From Salinispora oceanensis (GTDB lineage: Bacteria; Actinomycetota; Actinomycetes; Mycobacteriales; Micromonosporaceae), in assembly GCF_000383575.1 (NCBI RefSeq), contig NZ_KB911579.1, positions 1,605,875-1,669,874 of the forward strand: DNA of 64,000 nucleotides, written 5' to 3'. Numbering within the stretch: position 1 is the first letter of the stretch; every line of letters starts with the position of its first letter. The notes beneath the pieces were generated by a model. That model was not told the DNA's origin. It searched no databases and saw nothing but the letters and a program-made list of their open reading frames with translations. A program made the translations under genes and the position numbers. This document shows, one piece after another, positions 1-8,721 of the stretch.

Positions 1-494
1 TGCTGGAGCAGACCGTCTTCGATGGCGGCGGTGGAGCCCACCAGGTCGGCCTTGGCGAGGATCACCAGGGGTACCGCTCCAGCGTCCCAGGCAAGCGAGG
101 TGAAACGTTGCAGCCGGCCGTGGACGACCGGCCGGTCCAAGCCGCAGACAATTCCCACCACGTCGACGTTCGCGGCGATGAGCTGGCTCCCTCCGGTGGA
201 GGGGTCGCGACGGCGTAGTAGCGAGGCCCGTGGCAGCAGGTCGAGGACGCGATCGTCATTGACGACGACCCAGTCACCGACGGCGAGCGCGGGCGCCGAG
301 GACCGTACGGGGAAGTGACGGGTGTCACCTTCGGTGCTGATCAGGACGGCTGAACCGTCGTGGCGGACAACCCGCCCCGGACGGCCGGCACCGTGTGCGG
401 CAAGCGCCGCCTGCCATCGGTTCGACCAGCCTAAGGCGGTAAGAGACAAGGATGATTCTGGGGTCGCCGATGGACCCCGATGGGGAAAAGACAA
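1..494 (-). CDS. rsgA: Ribosome small subunit-dependent GTPase A, N-terminal part (cut by window edge)
   Basis: Only about the first 165 residues lie in the window; the gene runs off the left edge. Reading the minus strand gives LTALGW near the start, an OB-fold segment with GRPGRVVRHDG and AVGDWVVV, then the beginning of the circularly permuted GTPase domain (ANVDVVGIVCGLDRP, LVILAKADLV). This order is diagnostic of RsgA/YjeQ, which checks 30S subunit maturation. The G4 motif reads AKAD instead of NKxD. No ATG or GTG is available; a TTG at 494 has an upstream AGAGGG, and a second TTG at 449 would give MSLTALGW. The upstream minus-strand neighbour is the Zur-boxed COG0523 gene, so this could be a zinc-response paralogue rather than the housekeeping copy (inference). 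Confidence 0.85.
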   Translation of the reverse strand, partial: MSFPHRGPSATPESSLSLTALGWSNRWQAALAAHGAGRPGRVVRHDGSAVLISTEGDTRHFPVRSSAPALAVGDWVVVNDDRVLDLLPRASLLRRRDPSTGGSQLIAANVDVVGIVCGLDRPVVHGRLQRFTSLAWDAGAVPLVILAKADLVGSTAAIEDGLLQ

Positions 495-758
495 CTGAGG
501 AACCCTCTGTGTGAAGGAGTGAGATCCGATCGGGTGAACCGATCGTCACCTGATGTCGCTCAGGCGCACGAAGCGTGGCGGTTCTCAGCAGTCACATGCA
601 TGAAAACGCCACCTCCTCCTTCAGGTCCCGCAGCCTCGAGGTGAGGCCCCCGAACACTTTACGCCATCCGTTCGCCCGCGTCACGGCCGAAGGACTTCCG
701 CTCGACCGGGATCGACGGCCGATGGTCAACGGGTTGCAACAGAGCGCTGCGGCCTGGC

Positions 759-2039
759 TTAGGTGGCACCACCTTCGGTGGGGGGAACGTCGACGGCCGG
801 GAAGCACCCAGCTAACGGGTCGTCGTAGTGCCGCCAGGCGTCGCTGCCGTCGGCGAGTTCGTCATCGGTGAGCAGACAACTGGTGAGGGTGTGGCACAGC
901 GAGACGGGGTCGAGGCCCAGGCCGATGAAGACCAGGTGCTGGTGGCGGTCGCCGTAGTAGGGGTCCCAGTCGAGTGCGGCGGCGAGCCGGCGGTGGTCGG
1001 ACACGTCCTCCCAGCAGGAGTCGGGAAGGGCAACCAGCCAGTGGCCGAGGGAGCCGAGGCGGAGTCCACCCCCGGCGAAGTTCCAGGCGATCACCGTGTC
1101 GGGCTGGCTGGCGAGCCAGAGGTGCCCGCGAGAGCGTACGACCTGGTCGTTGAGGTCCTCAAACGCGTCGTGGATACGCCGCGGGTGGAACGGGCGGCGG
1201 GCCCGGAAGACGACCGAGACGATGCCGCAGTCCGGGTCCGGCTCGTGCACCCCGAGGACGTACCCCTCAAGGCCACGGGTGAGGATGCCGGGGGTCTCGG
1301 GCCGGTGCCGGAGGGTGCCGCGCAGTTGGCGGGTCAGCGCGGCGGCGTCGAGCTGGTCATCGTTGACGGTCACCTGCATCGCCCACGGCGCCATCCGCTC
1401 GAGCAGCACCGACAGGCGACTGGTGCCGTAGGCGCCGGCTCGGGACCGGCCCCAGAGAACGAGGGTGTCGGCGTACTCGATCTGTCGGACGATGACGTCG
1501 GCCAGCGCCCGGTCGTCGTAGTCCGCCGCCGCGATGCCGAGGTGCTTCAGGTCGTCGGTGCTGACGAGCCCGTCGAGCAGATGTTCGGCATCGACGACGG
1601 TGACATAGGAATCGATCCGGATCAGGTCGGTGATCGGCGCGCCCTCAACGGGGCAGTGCGCGCAGACGGCGGCGACCGCCTCGGGCTCGACCACCTCGGG
1701 CAGCATCAGCAGCAGGTCGCGGTTGGGCTGCGCGCGGGCCAGCCGGGCGAGGGTGGGCAGCACATCTTCCCGCAGCGTGCAGGGGACGCATCCGTGTGCG
1801 AGCTTGATCCGCTCGTCCTCGAGTACGCCCGCACTGTCGCGCACGACCCGCCGCACGGTGCCGACGCTCAGGTCGGCGAGGTCATGCTGGACCAACAGCA
1901 GGGTCGGATCCGCCACCAGCAGCGTACGGGCGACGGCGTACGTCGCGGACGGCCAGGAGCCGCTGAGCACGGTCAGGGACGGCCGGGTGCCGGCTACCGC
2001 GGCACCGGGGTCGGTGGGCGCGAGTGGAGACGTTGCCAT
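759..2039 (-). CDS. COG0523/CobW-like zinc-response protein (Mrf-like) with degenerate P-loop
   Basis: About 426 residues. The N-terminal beta-strand typical of CobW GTPases is present (LTVLSGSWPSATY), but the Walker A glycine-lysine-threonine is missing, so GTP binding is doubtful. A CxxC (CVPCT, near residue 85) sits where the family has its CxCC metal motif, and a C-terminal CobW_C-like region follows (GCIVSVVFRARRPFHP-like strand, then WNFAGGG, LDPVSL). Degenerate actinobacterial members include mycobacterial Mrf, which acts with zinc-free alternative ribosomes. The ATG at 2039 follows AGAGGA; a GTG one codon earlier is possible. A Zur-type palindrome lies 22-36 bases upstream, so repression by zinc is expected. 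Family placement is good; the exact role is inferred. Confidence 0.8.
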   Translation of the reverse strand: MATSPLAPTDPGAAVAGTRPSLTVLSGSWPSATYAVARTLLVADPTLLLVQHDLADLSVGTVRRVVRDSAGVLEDERIKLAHGCVPCTLREDVLPTLARLARAQPNRDLLLMLPEVVEPEAVAAVCAHCPVEGAPITDLIRIDSYVTVVDAEHLLDGLVSTDDLKHLGIAAADYDDRALADVIVRQIEYADTLVLWGRSRAGAYGTSRLSVLLERMAPWAMQVTVNDDQLDAAALTRQLRGTLRHRPETPGILTRGLEGYVLGVHEPDPDCGIVSVVFRARRPFHPRRIHDAFEDLNDQVVRSRGHLWLASQPDTVIAWNFAGGGLRLGSLGHWLVALPDSCWEDVSDHRRLAAALDWDPYYGDRHQHLVFIGLGLDPVSLCHTLTSCLLTDDELADGSDAWRHYDDPLAGCFPAVDVPPTEGGAT

Positions 2040-2060
2040 CACAGTCCTCTCAACTCTTAA

Positions 2061-2075
2061 TGAAAACGATTGTCA
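2061..2075. promoter_or_regulatory. Candidate Zur operator upstream of the COG0523 gene
   Basis: TGAAAACGATTGTCA is a near-perfect 15-bp palindrome (one mismatched pair) in an otherwise GC-rich context, 22-36 bases before the start of the COG0523 gene. It resembles actinobacterial Zur boxes, AT-rich palindromes with TGAAAA/TTTTCA half-sites. The position would block RNA polymerase under zinc-replete conditions. Confidence 0.7.
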
Positions 2076-2318
2076 GTCTAAGCCCATCGGACGTGCCGGG
2101 TGGGCAGGGCGTCGACATCCAGCCCACGGAACCCGGTAAGACGACACTTGTTAAAAGCCCCAGGGATCGCGCTAGTCCCGACGCGGTGCTGCCACCGACG
2201 CGAAGCCCAACTTCGGCGACACCGGTCACACTCACACCGCCGCACCTGCCGCCGACGGGTCCCGACCGACCGGACCGTCTGCCCCCCACCCGAGAGCGAC
2301 CCGTCGCGCGCCCAATCC

Positions 2319-2777
2319 TCAGGAGAGGCCGCGGACACCTACCGTCTGTCCGCCGCTCTCCTCTCCGGTCGGCCGAAAGCCCAACCTCAGGTAGAAGCCC
2401 GCCGGTCCCCCCGCCCCCGGCTCCCAGGTGACGTAGGCCCGGTCACCACCCCTGGCCCGGATTTCTCGACATACGGCGTCAACCGCGAACCGACCGTAGC
2501 CGCGCCCCTGGGCGTCAGCGGCGATATTCAGCCGCCACAGGCCCGACCTCAGATCGTCGACATCATGGTCGGGCCCCCACGGAGTATCCAAGAAGGCCAT
2601 AGCGAAGCCGACCAGTTTGTCGCCGTCATAGATCAACCTTGGCCAGGCGTAGTCGGGCCAGACGTACGCCTCCGCGAGCGACTCGGCCACGGACTCGACA
2701 AGGTGCTCCTGATCGGGCCGCACCGAGAGCGCGAGAGCCGCTTCAAGATTCTCTGGGGTGATCCGCTCCAGCCGCAT
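2319..2777 (-). CDS. GNAT family N-acetyltransferase
   Basis: 152 residues from the ATG at 2777 (MRLERITPEN). The open frame continues upstream, but homology to GNAT enzymes starts here. The pattern WPRLIYDGDKLVGFAMAFLD followed by LWRLNIAADAQGRGYGRFAV carries the acetyl-CoA pyrophosphate-binding Q/R-x-x-G-x-G/A loop (QGRGYG). The C-terminal GFYLRLGFRPTGE is the usual GNAT beta-6/7 end. The N-terminus resembles polyamine-type acetyltransferases (PaiA/BltD), but the substrate cannot be assigned. It stands alone, divergent from the methyltransferase gene on the other strand. Confidence 0.85.
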   Translation of the reverse strand: MRLERITPENLEAALALSVRPDQEHLVESVAESLAEAYVWPDYAWPRLIYDGDKLVGFAMAFLDTPWGPDHDVDDLRSGLWRLNIAADAQGRGYGRFAVDAVCREIRARGGDRAYVTWEPGAGGPAGFYLRLGFRPTGEESGGQTVGVRGLS

Positions 2778-2961
2778 GCGGCGGACCGTAGCCGACCAGA
2801 GGCAGAACTGCCGACCGTTTCCCCGACGTAGTGCGGCTTCACCTGCGCGCGAGAGGTACGCCCCGATCTCGTCCCCCACAACGGACAGACGACAGCCGGT
2901 TTCGTTACCCCTGCTACGGTGTGGGAGAAGTCACCCATCGCGAGTCGAGAAGAGATTCCCA

Positions 2962-3801
2962 GTGACAAACACCCCTTCGGAAACCACGCGACCGGCCGCC
3001 AAACCGAACGGGTCACTCTCCTCGAAGATCGACACTACGATTGCGCACCCGGCCCGGATCTGGAACTACTGGCTGGGCGGCAAGGACCACTTCGAGGTGG
3101 ATCGTGAGGTCGGCGACCACACGATCGCCGCCTACCCACACATCCTCGAACTGGCCCGCAACCAGCGATCCTTCCTGGTACGTGCGGTCACTCACCTGGC
3201 CAAAGAGACCGGCATTCGCCAGTTTCTGGACATCGGCACCGGCCTGCCGACGGCGAACAACACCCACGAGGTCGCCCAGTCGATCGCACCCGAGTCGCGC
3301 ATCGTCTACGCCGACAACGACCCGCTGGTCCTGGTGCACGCCCGGGCGCTACTCACCAGCCACCCCGAGGGTGCCACCGACTACATCGACGCCGACCTGC
3401 GGGACCCTGACAAGATCCTCGCCGCGGCGGCCAAGACACTCGATTTCACCAAGCCGATCGCCATCACCATGCTCGGCATTGTGATCTTCCTGGCTGACGA
3501 CGACGAGGCCTACCGGGTAGTCGACCGCCTGGTTGAGGCGCTTCCGTCGGGGAGTTACCTGGCGATGACACACACCACCAACGCCATCCACGGGGCCGCG
3601 ACCGACGAGGCGGTTCGGATCTGGAACGAGGGCGGTTCAGACCCGATGGTGGTGCGTAGTCTCGACGGCATCGGCCGATTCTTCCGCGGCCTTGAGTTGG
3701 TCGAGCCGGGCATCGTCTCGCTGACCCGATGGCGACCCGACGCCGACACCGCCGCCGGGCCCGAGGTTGACGAGTTCTGCGGGGTGGGCCGCAAGCCGTA
3801 A
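2962..3801 (+). CDS. SAM-dependent methyltransferase, SAV2177 family (Methyltransf_19)
   Basis: About 279 residues from the GTG at 2962, chosen because GAGAAGAG lies upstream and the family N-terminus begins just after it. Family hallmarks are ARIWNYWLGGKDHFEVDRE (the NY-x-LGGKD signature), the SAM loop FLDIGTGLPTANNTHE, VYADNDPLVL for the acidic residue binding the ribose, and YIDADLRDP. These proteins are abundant in filamentous actinobacteria, often close to HTH regulators, and have no firmly known substrate. It lies 187 bases upstream of the HTH/ImmA cassette on the same strand, which may or may not be meaningful. Confidence 0.9.
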   Translation: MTNTPSETTRPAAKPNGSLSSKIDTTIAHPARIWNYWLGGKDHFEVDREVGDHTIAAYPHILELARNQRSFLVRAVTHLAKETGIRQFLDIGTGLPTANNTHEVAQSIAPESRIVYADNDPLVLVHARALLTSHPEGATDYIDADLRDPDKILAAAAKTLDFTKPIAITMLGIVIFLADDDEAYRVVDRLVEALPSGSYLAMTHTTNAIHGAATDEAVRIWNEGGSDPMVVRSLDGIGRFFRGLELVEPGIVSLTRWRPDADTAAGPEVDEFCGVGRKP

Positions 3802-3914
3802 CCGGCAGGCAGGACACCGCAGACGGCTACTTTCCGGCTTCCGGCGGCGCGACCGGCGGCACCAGCGGATCGACTCGCGGCAAGAAAGTCGTAGGCGTCA
3901 TAGATAACGGTAAT

Positions 3915-3924
3915 GTGTCGACAC
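3915..3924. promoter_or_regulatory. Short perfect palindrome upstream of HTH gene (possible operator)
   Basis: GTGTCGACAC is a 10-bp perfect palindrome in the 187-base gap before the HTH regulator, next to the less GC-rich stretch TAGATAACGGTAATG. It could be an autoregulatory operator or part of a promoter, but a palindrome this short can occur by chance. Confidence 0.25.
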
Positions 3925-3988
3925 CTGTCGTACCGGGCATCGGCGGTGTAACACTGCTGCGGATCGGTCACGGGGAGGGTGAGGACCA

Positions 3989-4483
3989 TTGGTTGCGGAG
4001 CACCAAGGCCGGCAGGAATTGCCGCCCCTCGACACCCTCGCCGACCGCTTGGAGTACCTGTTCGAGACCATCCGCCCCACCCCGGAAGAGCTTGGGCGGT
4101 CCGAGGAGCCCGGTCGGAGGTACACGAACAAGGAAATCGCTGACAAAATCAACGGGCAGCAGGCGGAGACGGGAGTATCCATCAGCGCCGCCTACATCGG
4201 AGAGCTACGCCGAGGCGTGGCGCGTGATCCGCGCACCTCGCACGTCCGCGCCCTGGCCCGCGCCTTTGGCGTCCACTCGGGATATTTTGTGGATGACGCT
4301 GCCGCGCATCGGGTTCAGGAGCAGATCCGACTCCTCAGCGAGCTGCGACGAATGGGAGTCAAGCAGGTAGCACTGCGGCAGGTTCTCACGGACACCGGCT
4401 TGTCCTCGGCCGATTCTCGGCTGGTGGAACAGATGGTCGCCCGCCTGAAAGCCCTCGGTGACAGCCACCGGAACGGCCCTTGA
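3989..4483 (+). CDS. XRE/EspR-like helix-turn-helix regulator
   Basis: 164 residues from a TTG at 3989 preceded by GGGAGGGTGAGG. Residues ~15-105 hold an HTH region with a long first turn: NKEIADKINGQQ, then SISAAYIGELRRG as recognition helix, then HVRALARAFGVHSGYF. The ADKI-YIGELR-ALARAFGV pattern is typical of actinobacterial XRE regulators (EspR-like arrangement). The C-terminal half (EQIRLLSELRRMGVKQVALRQVL) is helical and may dimerise. Its TGA overlaps an upstream TTG option of the next gene, so the two are co-transcribed. By analogy with ImmR/ImmA and DdrO/IrrE pairs, it may be the repressor cleaved or controlled by the neighbouring metalloprotease (inference). Confidence 0.85.
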   Translation: MVAEHQGRQELPPLDTLADRLEYLFETIRPTPEELGRSEEPGRRYTNKEIADKINGQQAETGVSISAAYIGELRRGVARDPRTSHVRALARAFGVHSGYFVDDAAAHRVQEQIRLLSELRRMGVKQVALRQVLTDTGLSSADSRLVEQMVARLKALGDSHRNGP

Positions 4484-4536
4484 CAGCCCTGCTTGTCCTG
4501 CGGTGGAGGCATGTGGATTACCGGGGGGAAGCTGAC

Positions 4537-5064
4537 GTGACACCGCGCCAACTACGTAAGCGCTGCGAACGGCTGGTCGCCGGGCTCGCCATGCCCGATA
4601 CATTTGATATGCCGGATCTGTGCCGGTTCCTAGGAGGGCGGCGGGGACGACCTATCCACCTGGTTCCGATCAGCCTGCCAGTGCACACCGTGTGCGGCAT
4701 GTGGGTCCCGACGGGCACCTTCGACGCGGTCTTCTATGAGCGGGACACCTCGCCGATACACCAAATGCTGATCATCGGGCACGAGCTGGGTCACCTGCTC
4801 GCCGGACATCGGCCCGCTGCCGTCTTGGACCCTGATGCTGCCAAGCTGCTCCTGCCAGACCTCGACCCCCAGACCGTGCAACGCTTCCTCGGCCGGAGCA
4901 ACTACGCCGCCGAGGAGGAGCGGGAGGCGGAGATGATCGGCTCGCTCCTGCTGCGGCGGCTCCGCGACAGTTCGAACCCTGCTGAGCCGGAGCCCCCTCG
5001 AGACGATCCCGAGGCCGACCTGTGCGACCGGCTACGGCAGTCGCTAGAAGACCCCGGCCGGTAG
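4537..5064 (+). CDS. ImmA/IrrE-like zinc metalloprotease
   Basis: About 175 residues from the GTG at 4537, preferred because GGGGGGAAG lies six bases before it; a TTG at 4480 overlapping the previous stop would add 19 residues. The zinc motif HELGHLLAG (HExxH) is at about residues 84-92, and the downstream AAEEEREAEMIGSLLL supplies the typical third ligand helix. The N-terminus (MPDLCRFLGGRRGRPIHLVPI) is standard for this family in actinobacteria. Such peptidases relieve repression by cleaving an XRE partner, here the gene immediately upstream. No DNA-damage box or integrase is nearby, so it does not look like a mobile-element control pair. Confidence 0.88.
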   Translation: MTPRQLRKRCERLVAGLAMPDTFDMPDLCRFLGGRRGRPIHLVPISLPVHTVCGMWVPTGTFDAVFYERDTSPIHQMLIIGHELGHLLAGHRPAAVLDPDAAKLLLPDLDPQTVQRFLGRSNYAAEEEREAEMIGSLLLRRLRDSSNPAEPEPPRDDPEADLCDRLRQSLEDPGR

Positions 5065-5070
5065 CAGCCG

Positions 5071-6309
5071 ATGGATACCGTGCTCTACGGCCTCTGCGCC
5101 GGCGCTGGCTGGGCGACCTTCGCCTACGCCCTACGGCTGCTGCGACGACACCCCACGCCGGCACGCCGCGCGCTCTGCATCGCGTTCGGCGCCTTCGCCA
5201 TCGGCGTCACCCTGGCCATCCCACCGCTCGCCACCGGCATTGAGACCGGCTTGGGGCTACCAAATTTGGCCAAGGTACTCGCCCACGGCTGCGCCATGAC
5301 CATCGCCGCCTCCGCCGAACACATGCTGCTCTACCTCGCGCTGCCCGCCGCCCAGGCGGCCACCCGCACCCGACGGTGGGTCTGGATCACGGCCGGCGCG
5401 TACCTCGTCATGGTCGCCCTGTATGCCCACACCCTCGGCTACGACCAGCCGGTTCAGTTGACCGTTGAGTACGCCACCGACCCGGCGGTCTCGGCATATC
5501 TACTGATTCTCATGGTGGCGGGCTTCTTCGCGTACTGCATCGAAATCGCCCGGCTGTGTTGGAAGTTCGCCCGCATCTGCGACCGACCCTGGCTCCGACG
5601 TGGCCTGCGCATCACCGCCGCCGGCGCCGCGGTGGCCATGCTCTACAGCACGAACAAGGTCATCTACTTGGTCGCCTACTGGAGTGGGCTACAGCCAACC
5701 GGCGAACGCGAGATCGCCGCGGTCCTGGTCACCATCGGCGCACTACTCATGATGATCGGCCTGACCATGCCCGCCTGGGGTCCACTGATACCCCTTCCCC
5801 GGTGCTGGGACCACCTGCGCGCCTACCGTCGCCTCGGGCCGCTGTGGCACGACCTCACCGCGGCGCTGCCCGAGCTTGAGCTGGACCCACAACTCCGCCG
5901 GCCGCTCGTCGCCCTACGTGATCTCGACTACGCGCTGACCCGTCGCGTAGCCGAGATCCGCGACGGACGGCTGGCGCTGCGCCCCTTCCTGGACGCCCGA
6001 GTCACCCAGGTCGCAGGCGCCCTCGCCGAGCAGGCGGGCCTCGCCGGCGACGACCGGCTCGCCGCCATCGAGGCCGCCCAGTTGGCCTTCGGCCGGCGAG
6101 CGCACCGAGCCGGCGTCACCGCCACCCAGCCGCATCCGGCCGAGGCCCCACCCCGACCGGCCGACGGCTACGCCGGCGAGATCACCTGGCTCACCCGAGT
6201 CGCGACCGCGTACCACCAGTCCCCGGTGGTGGCCGCCACCCTCGACGTCACCGAGCACCTCACCGCCACCGGCCCTCGGCCACAGCCTGTTGGAGACCCA
6301 CACCCGTGA
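5071..6309 (+). CDS. MAB_1171c-family putative transporter (multi-pass membrane protein)
   Basis: 412 residues starting six bases after the protease gene. About seven hydrophobic segments fill residues 1-240 (for example GAFAIGVTLAIPPLA, AYLLILMVAGFFAYC, VLVTIGALLMMIGLT), followed by a roughly 150-residue soluble tail with arginine-rich helices and ending in a Pro-rich stretch. This architecture matches the MAB_1171c family, found in actinobacteria next to XRE and ImmA/IrrE genes. Transport activity has not been shown; a receptor role is equally possible. Its stop overlaps the GTG of the next gene (GTGA). Confidence 0.8.
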   Translation: MDTVLYGLCAGAGWATFAYALRLLRRHPTPARRALCIAFGAFAIGVTLAIPPLATGIETGLGLPNLAKVLAHGCAMTIAASAEHMLLYLALPAAQAATRTRRWVWITAGAYLVMVALYAHTLGYDQPVQLTVEYATDPAVSAYLLILMVAGFFAYCIEIARLCWKFARICDRPWLRRGLRITAAGAAVAMLYSTNKVIYLVAYWSGLQPTGEREIAAVLVTIGALLMMIGLTMPAWGPLIPLPRCWDHLRAYRRLGPLWHDLTAALPELELDPQLRRPLVALRDLDYALTRRVAEIRDGRLALRPFLDARVTQVAGALAEQAGLAGDDRLAAIEAAQLAFGRRAHRAGVTATQPHPAEAPPRPADGYAGEITWLTRVATAYHQSPVVAATLDVTEHLTATGPRPQPVGDPHP

Positions 6310-7187
6310 GAGACCGCCTCGTTCACCTGCACCGGATCCGCTCACTCGACCCCGACGACGACCACCTGACGATCTACCAGACCATGCTGCGGTACGAGTT
6401 CCCGTGGGACATGAAGCTCGGACTCAACCTCGCCTTCAACCGCTCGTTCTCAATCCCGGAGATCGCCGCGGTGCACACCGCCACCGGCGAACTCACCGAA
6501 CGCACCCAGCAGCGGATCGACGACACCGGCCTGCTCATGTACGAGCTCGTGCTCAACGGCTTCGAGCAGCCCCGCGGACGCGACGCCCTCCGCCGGATCA
6601 ACCAGATCCACCGCTCCCACCGAATCAGCAACGACCACTACCGCTACGTCCTCGCCTGCCTGATCGTGATCCCCACCCGCTGGCTGGAACGCTACGGCTG
6701 GCGCCGCCCCTGCTGCCACGAGCGGCGCGCGACCTGGCGGTTCTACCTGGAGTTGGGCCGCCGGATGGGTATCACCGACATCCCCGACTCCTACCAGGCG
6801 GTCGAGGCCTGGTTCGACGAGTACGACCGGGCCCAGCTGCGCCCCAACGACGACGCGGCCGCGATCGAGCGCGCTACCCGGATGCTGATGCTGAAACGGC
6901 TACCCGCTGCCCTCGCCCCGGTGGGCAATGCACTGGTCAGCGCCATCTACGACCCAGCCTTACGCACCGCGACCCAGGTGGCGAACCCACCCTGGCCGGC
7001 GCGGGTCGGACTGCACCTGGCCCTCCGCGCCCGCGCGCACACGCAACGCTGGCTCGGACGACCCCCGGCGGTCCCCCTGTTCGCCGACGGCATCAAGACC
7101 AAGACCTACCCCCACGGGTACGACATCAGCCAGCTCGGACCCAGCCCACCCGCCGCGGCCGACGACACCCCGGCTCAACGCCGATGA
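6306..7187 (+). CDS. MpaB/DUF2236-type oxygenase-like protein
   Basis: 293 residues from a GTG overlapping the previous stop. The all-helical DUF2236 pattern is visible: LLMYELVLNGFE, then RRINQIHRSHRISNDHYRYV (the conserved R-x5-H and following H/Y), then the PTRWLERYGWR region. DUF2236 proteins include mycophenolic-acid pathway MpaB and latex-clearing protein Lcp, the latter a haem b oxygenase; the His here may be a haem or metal ligand. The substrate is unknown. It is the last gene of the HTH-protease-membrane protein cassette and may be its enzymatic output. Confidence 0.78.
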   Translation: MRDRLVHLHRIRSLDPDDDHLTIYQTMLRYEFPWDMKLGLNLAFNRSFSIPEIAAVHTATGELTERTQQRIDDTGLLMYELVLNGFEQPRGRDALRRINQIHRSHRISNDHYRYVLACLIVIPTRWLERYGWRRPCCHERRATWRFYLELGRRMGITDIPDSYQAVEAWFDEYDRAQLRPNDDAAAIERATRMLMLKRLPAALAPVGNALVSAIYDPALRTATQVANPPWPARVGLHLALRARAHTQRWLGRPPAVPLFADGIKTKTYPHGYDISQLGPSPPAAADDTPAQRR

Positions 7188-7224
7188 AGTTGAACACCTA
7201 TAACCCCAACGCACCCACTGGCCT

Positions 7225-8640
7225 TCAGCGGCCGCCGCCACGCACCACTTCGATGACCGTTCGCACGATGACCTTGATATCCAACCAGAGCGACCAGTTC
7301 TCGATGTAGTAGTTGTCAAACCGAGCCCGGTCGGAGATCGGCGTATCGCCGCGCAATCCACTGACCTGCGCCAGCCCCGTCAACCCGACCGGCACGCGGT
7401 GCCGCATGGCGTACTCGGGGTAGTCCGCCGAAAAGCGATCGACGAAGTATGGCCGCTCCGGACGCGGCCCCACCACAGTCATGTCGCCGCGGAGAATATT
7501 CCACAGCTGGGGTAGTTCGTCGAGCGACGTACGACGCAGGAAGCGGCCAACCGGACCGATCCGGGGGTCGGCGGCGACGGACCACGTGGTCTGCGACTCG
7601 GTATCGTCTGCAAGTCGCATCGACCGGAACTTCAGCAGCTCGAACGGGCGGCCGTAACGTCCAATCCGTTCCTGGCGGAACAGGATACCGGGGCCGCCCC
7701 CGATCCGGGTGACAATCGCGCACAGTAACAGGACGGGGCTCAGGAGCAGCAGTGACGTGGCCGCGATGATGACGTCGAAGACACGTTTCAATGCGAACTG
7801 CGGACCGGTCAGCGAGGGACGAGTGACTCTCCGGACGCCGATCGCACCGATGTGGTCGGGAATGCCGTGGCGGGAATGGAACTCCCGTAGCCGAGGGACG
7901 ACCCACAGGTCACAGGCGGCAACACCGGGTAGGCGGGCGACCCGCAGGAGCTCTGCGTCGCTGCAGGCGACATCGGCGATCAGCACCACCTCACAGTGAA
8001 GTATCCGGATAACTTCTTCGAGGTCGTTCAAGTCACCGATCAACGGCTGGCTGTCACTACGGTCATGGCTGGTGGACGTCACGTCGACAAAGCCAGCAAA
8101 ATGCAGGCCATACTCGGGGTATCGGCGTAGCAGACGAGCCAGCTCGGTAGCTATTGGGCCGCCACCGACAATGATGGTGGAGTGTTCGACCCAGCGCCGC
8201 CGACGAGCGGTCAGCACCGCCATCCGGGTCAGCATCCGCCCGGCCAGGACTAGCGCAGCCGCAATCGCCACGACCCGCATGAAGCCCGCCACGTATTCGA
8301 CGGAGTCGTGGCGTGCGGCCGCGATGAGTGCGACGACCGCGGCGGCGGCGAGCAAGCGGACACATAGTTGGGGCAGCTCATCCAGGAAACTGATGTGTCG
8401 CCGCCCAACATAGAGGCCCCCCAGGGCAAATATGGACACGGTGACCGACCCGGCAGCAATCATGCCTTTCCAGTAGTCCTGGTTCCACACCAGCGGTACC
8501 AGGAAGGCACTGAGGTCGACTGGAAGCGTGAGCATCCAGGCCCGAAGCGCCCGGGTACGTTGAGAGGAGGGTGACCTCAGGTAGGGCAGCACCGTCGTCG
8601 ATGCCGAACGCTGCCGTGGCACAGTCCACACCTGCGGCAT
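7225..8640 (-). CDS. Exopolysaccharide polyprenyl-phosphate sugar-1-phosphate transferase
   Basis: 471 residues. The N-terminal half has about four to five membrane helices and a nucleotide-binding-like region (IIVGGGPIATELARLL). The C-terminal bacterial sugar transferase domain has KRVFDVIIAATSLLLLSP, LFRQERIGRYGRPFELLKFR, RTSLDELPQLWNILRGDM, VGPRPERP and GLTGLAQVSG, all catalytic-core motifs of the WbaP/WcaJ/CpsE superfamily. It transfers a hexose-1-phosphate from a nucleotide sugar to undecaprenyl phosphate, the first step of surface polysaccharide assembly. It is divergent from the LCP gene by only 81 bases and likely serves the glycosyltransferase operon to its right. Confidence 0.93.
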   Translation of the reverse strand: MPQVWTVPRQRSASTTVLPYLRSPSSQRTRALRAWMLTLPVDLSAFLVPLVWNQDYWKGMIAAGSVTVSIFALGGLYVGRRHISFLDELPQLCVRLLAAAAVVALIAAARHDSVEYVAGFMRVVAIAAALVLAGRMLTRMAVLTARRRRWVEHSTIIVGGGPIATELARLLRRYPEYGLHFAGFVDVTSTSHDRSDSQPLIGDLNDLEEVIRILHCEVVLIADVACSDAELLRVARLPGVAACDLWVVPRLREFHSRHGIPDHIGAIGVRRVTRPSLTGPQFALKRVFDVIIAATSLLLLSPVLLLCAIVTRIGGGPGILFRQERIGRYGRPFELLKFRSMRLADDTESQTTWSVAADPRIGPVGRFLRRTSLDELPQLWNILRGDMTVVGPRPERPYFVDRFSADYPEYAMRHRVPVGLTGLAQVSGLRGDTPISDRARFDNYYIENWSLWLDIKVIVRTVIEVVRGGGR

Positions 8641-8721
8641 GAAATCTCCCGAGTCCCCGCTCCCGCCACTGAGGATGATACGACGACTATCGAGTTTGTA
8701 CTGCCCGTTAAAATCGCCGTC

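Noticed and set aside
600..615. TGAAAACGCC near 603 considered as a second Zur site before rsgA
   Set aside because: Only one half-site is present; there is no inverted partner.
592..807. Small minus-strand frame in the gap between rsgA and the COG0523 gene
   Set aside because: No recognisable domain, partly overlaps the 3' end of the COG0523 gene, and no convincing ribosome site.
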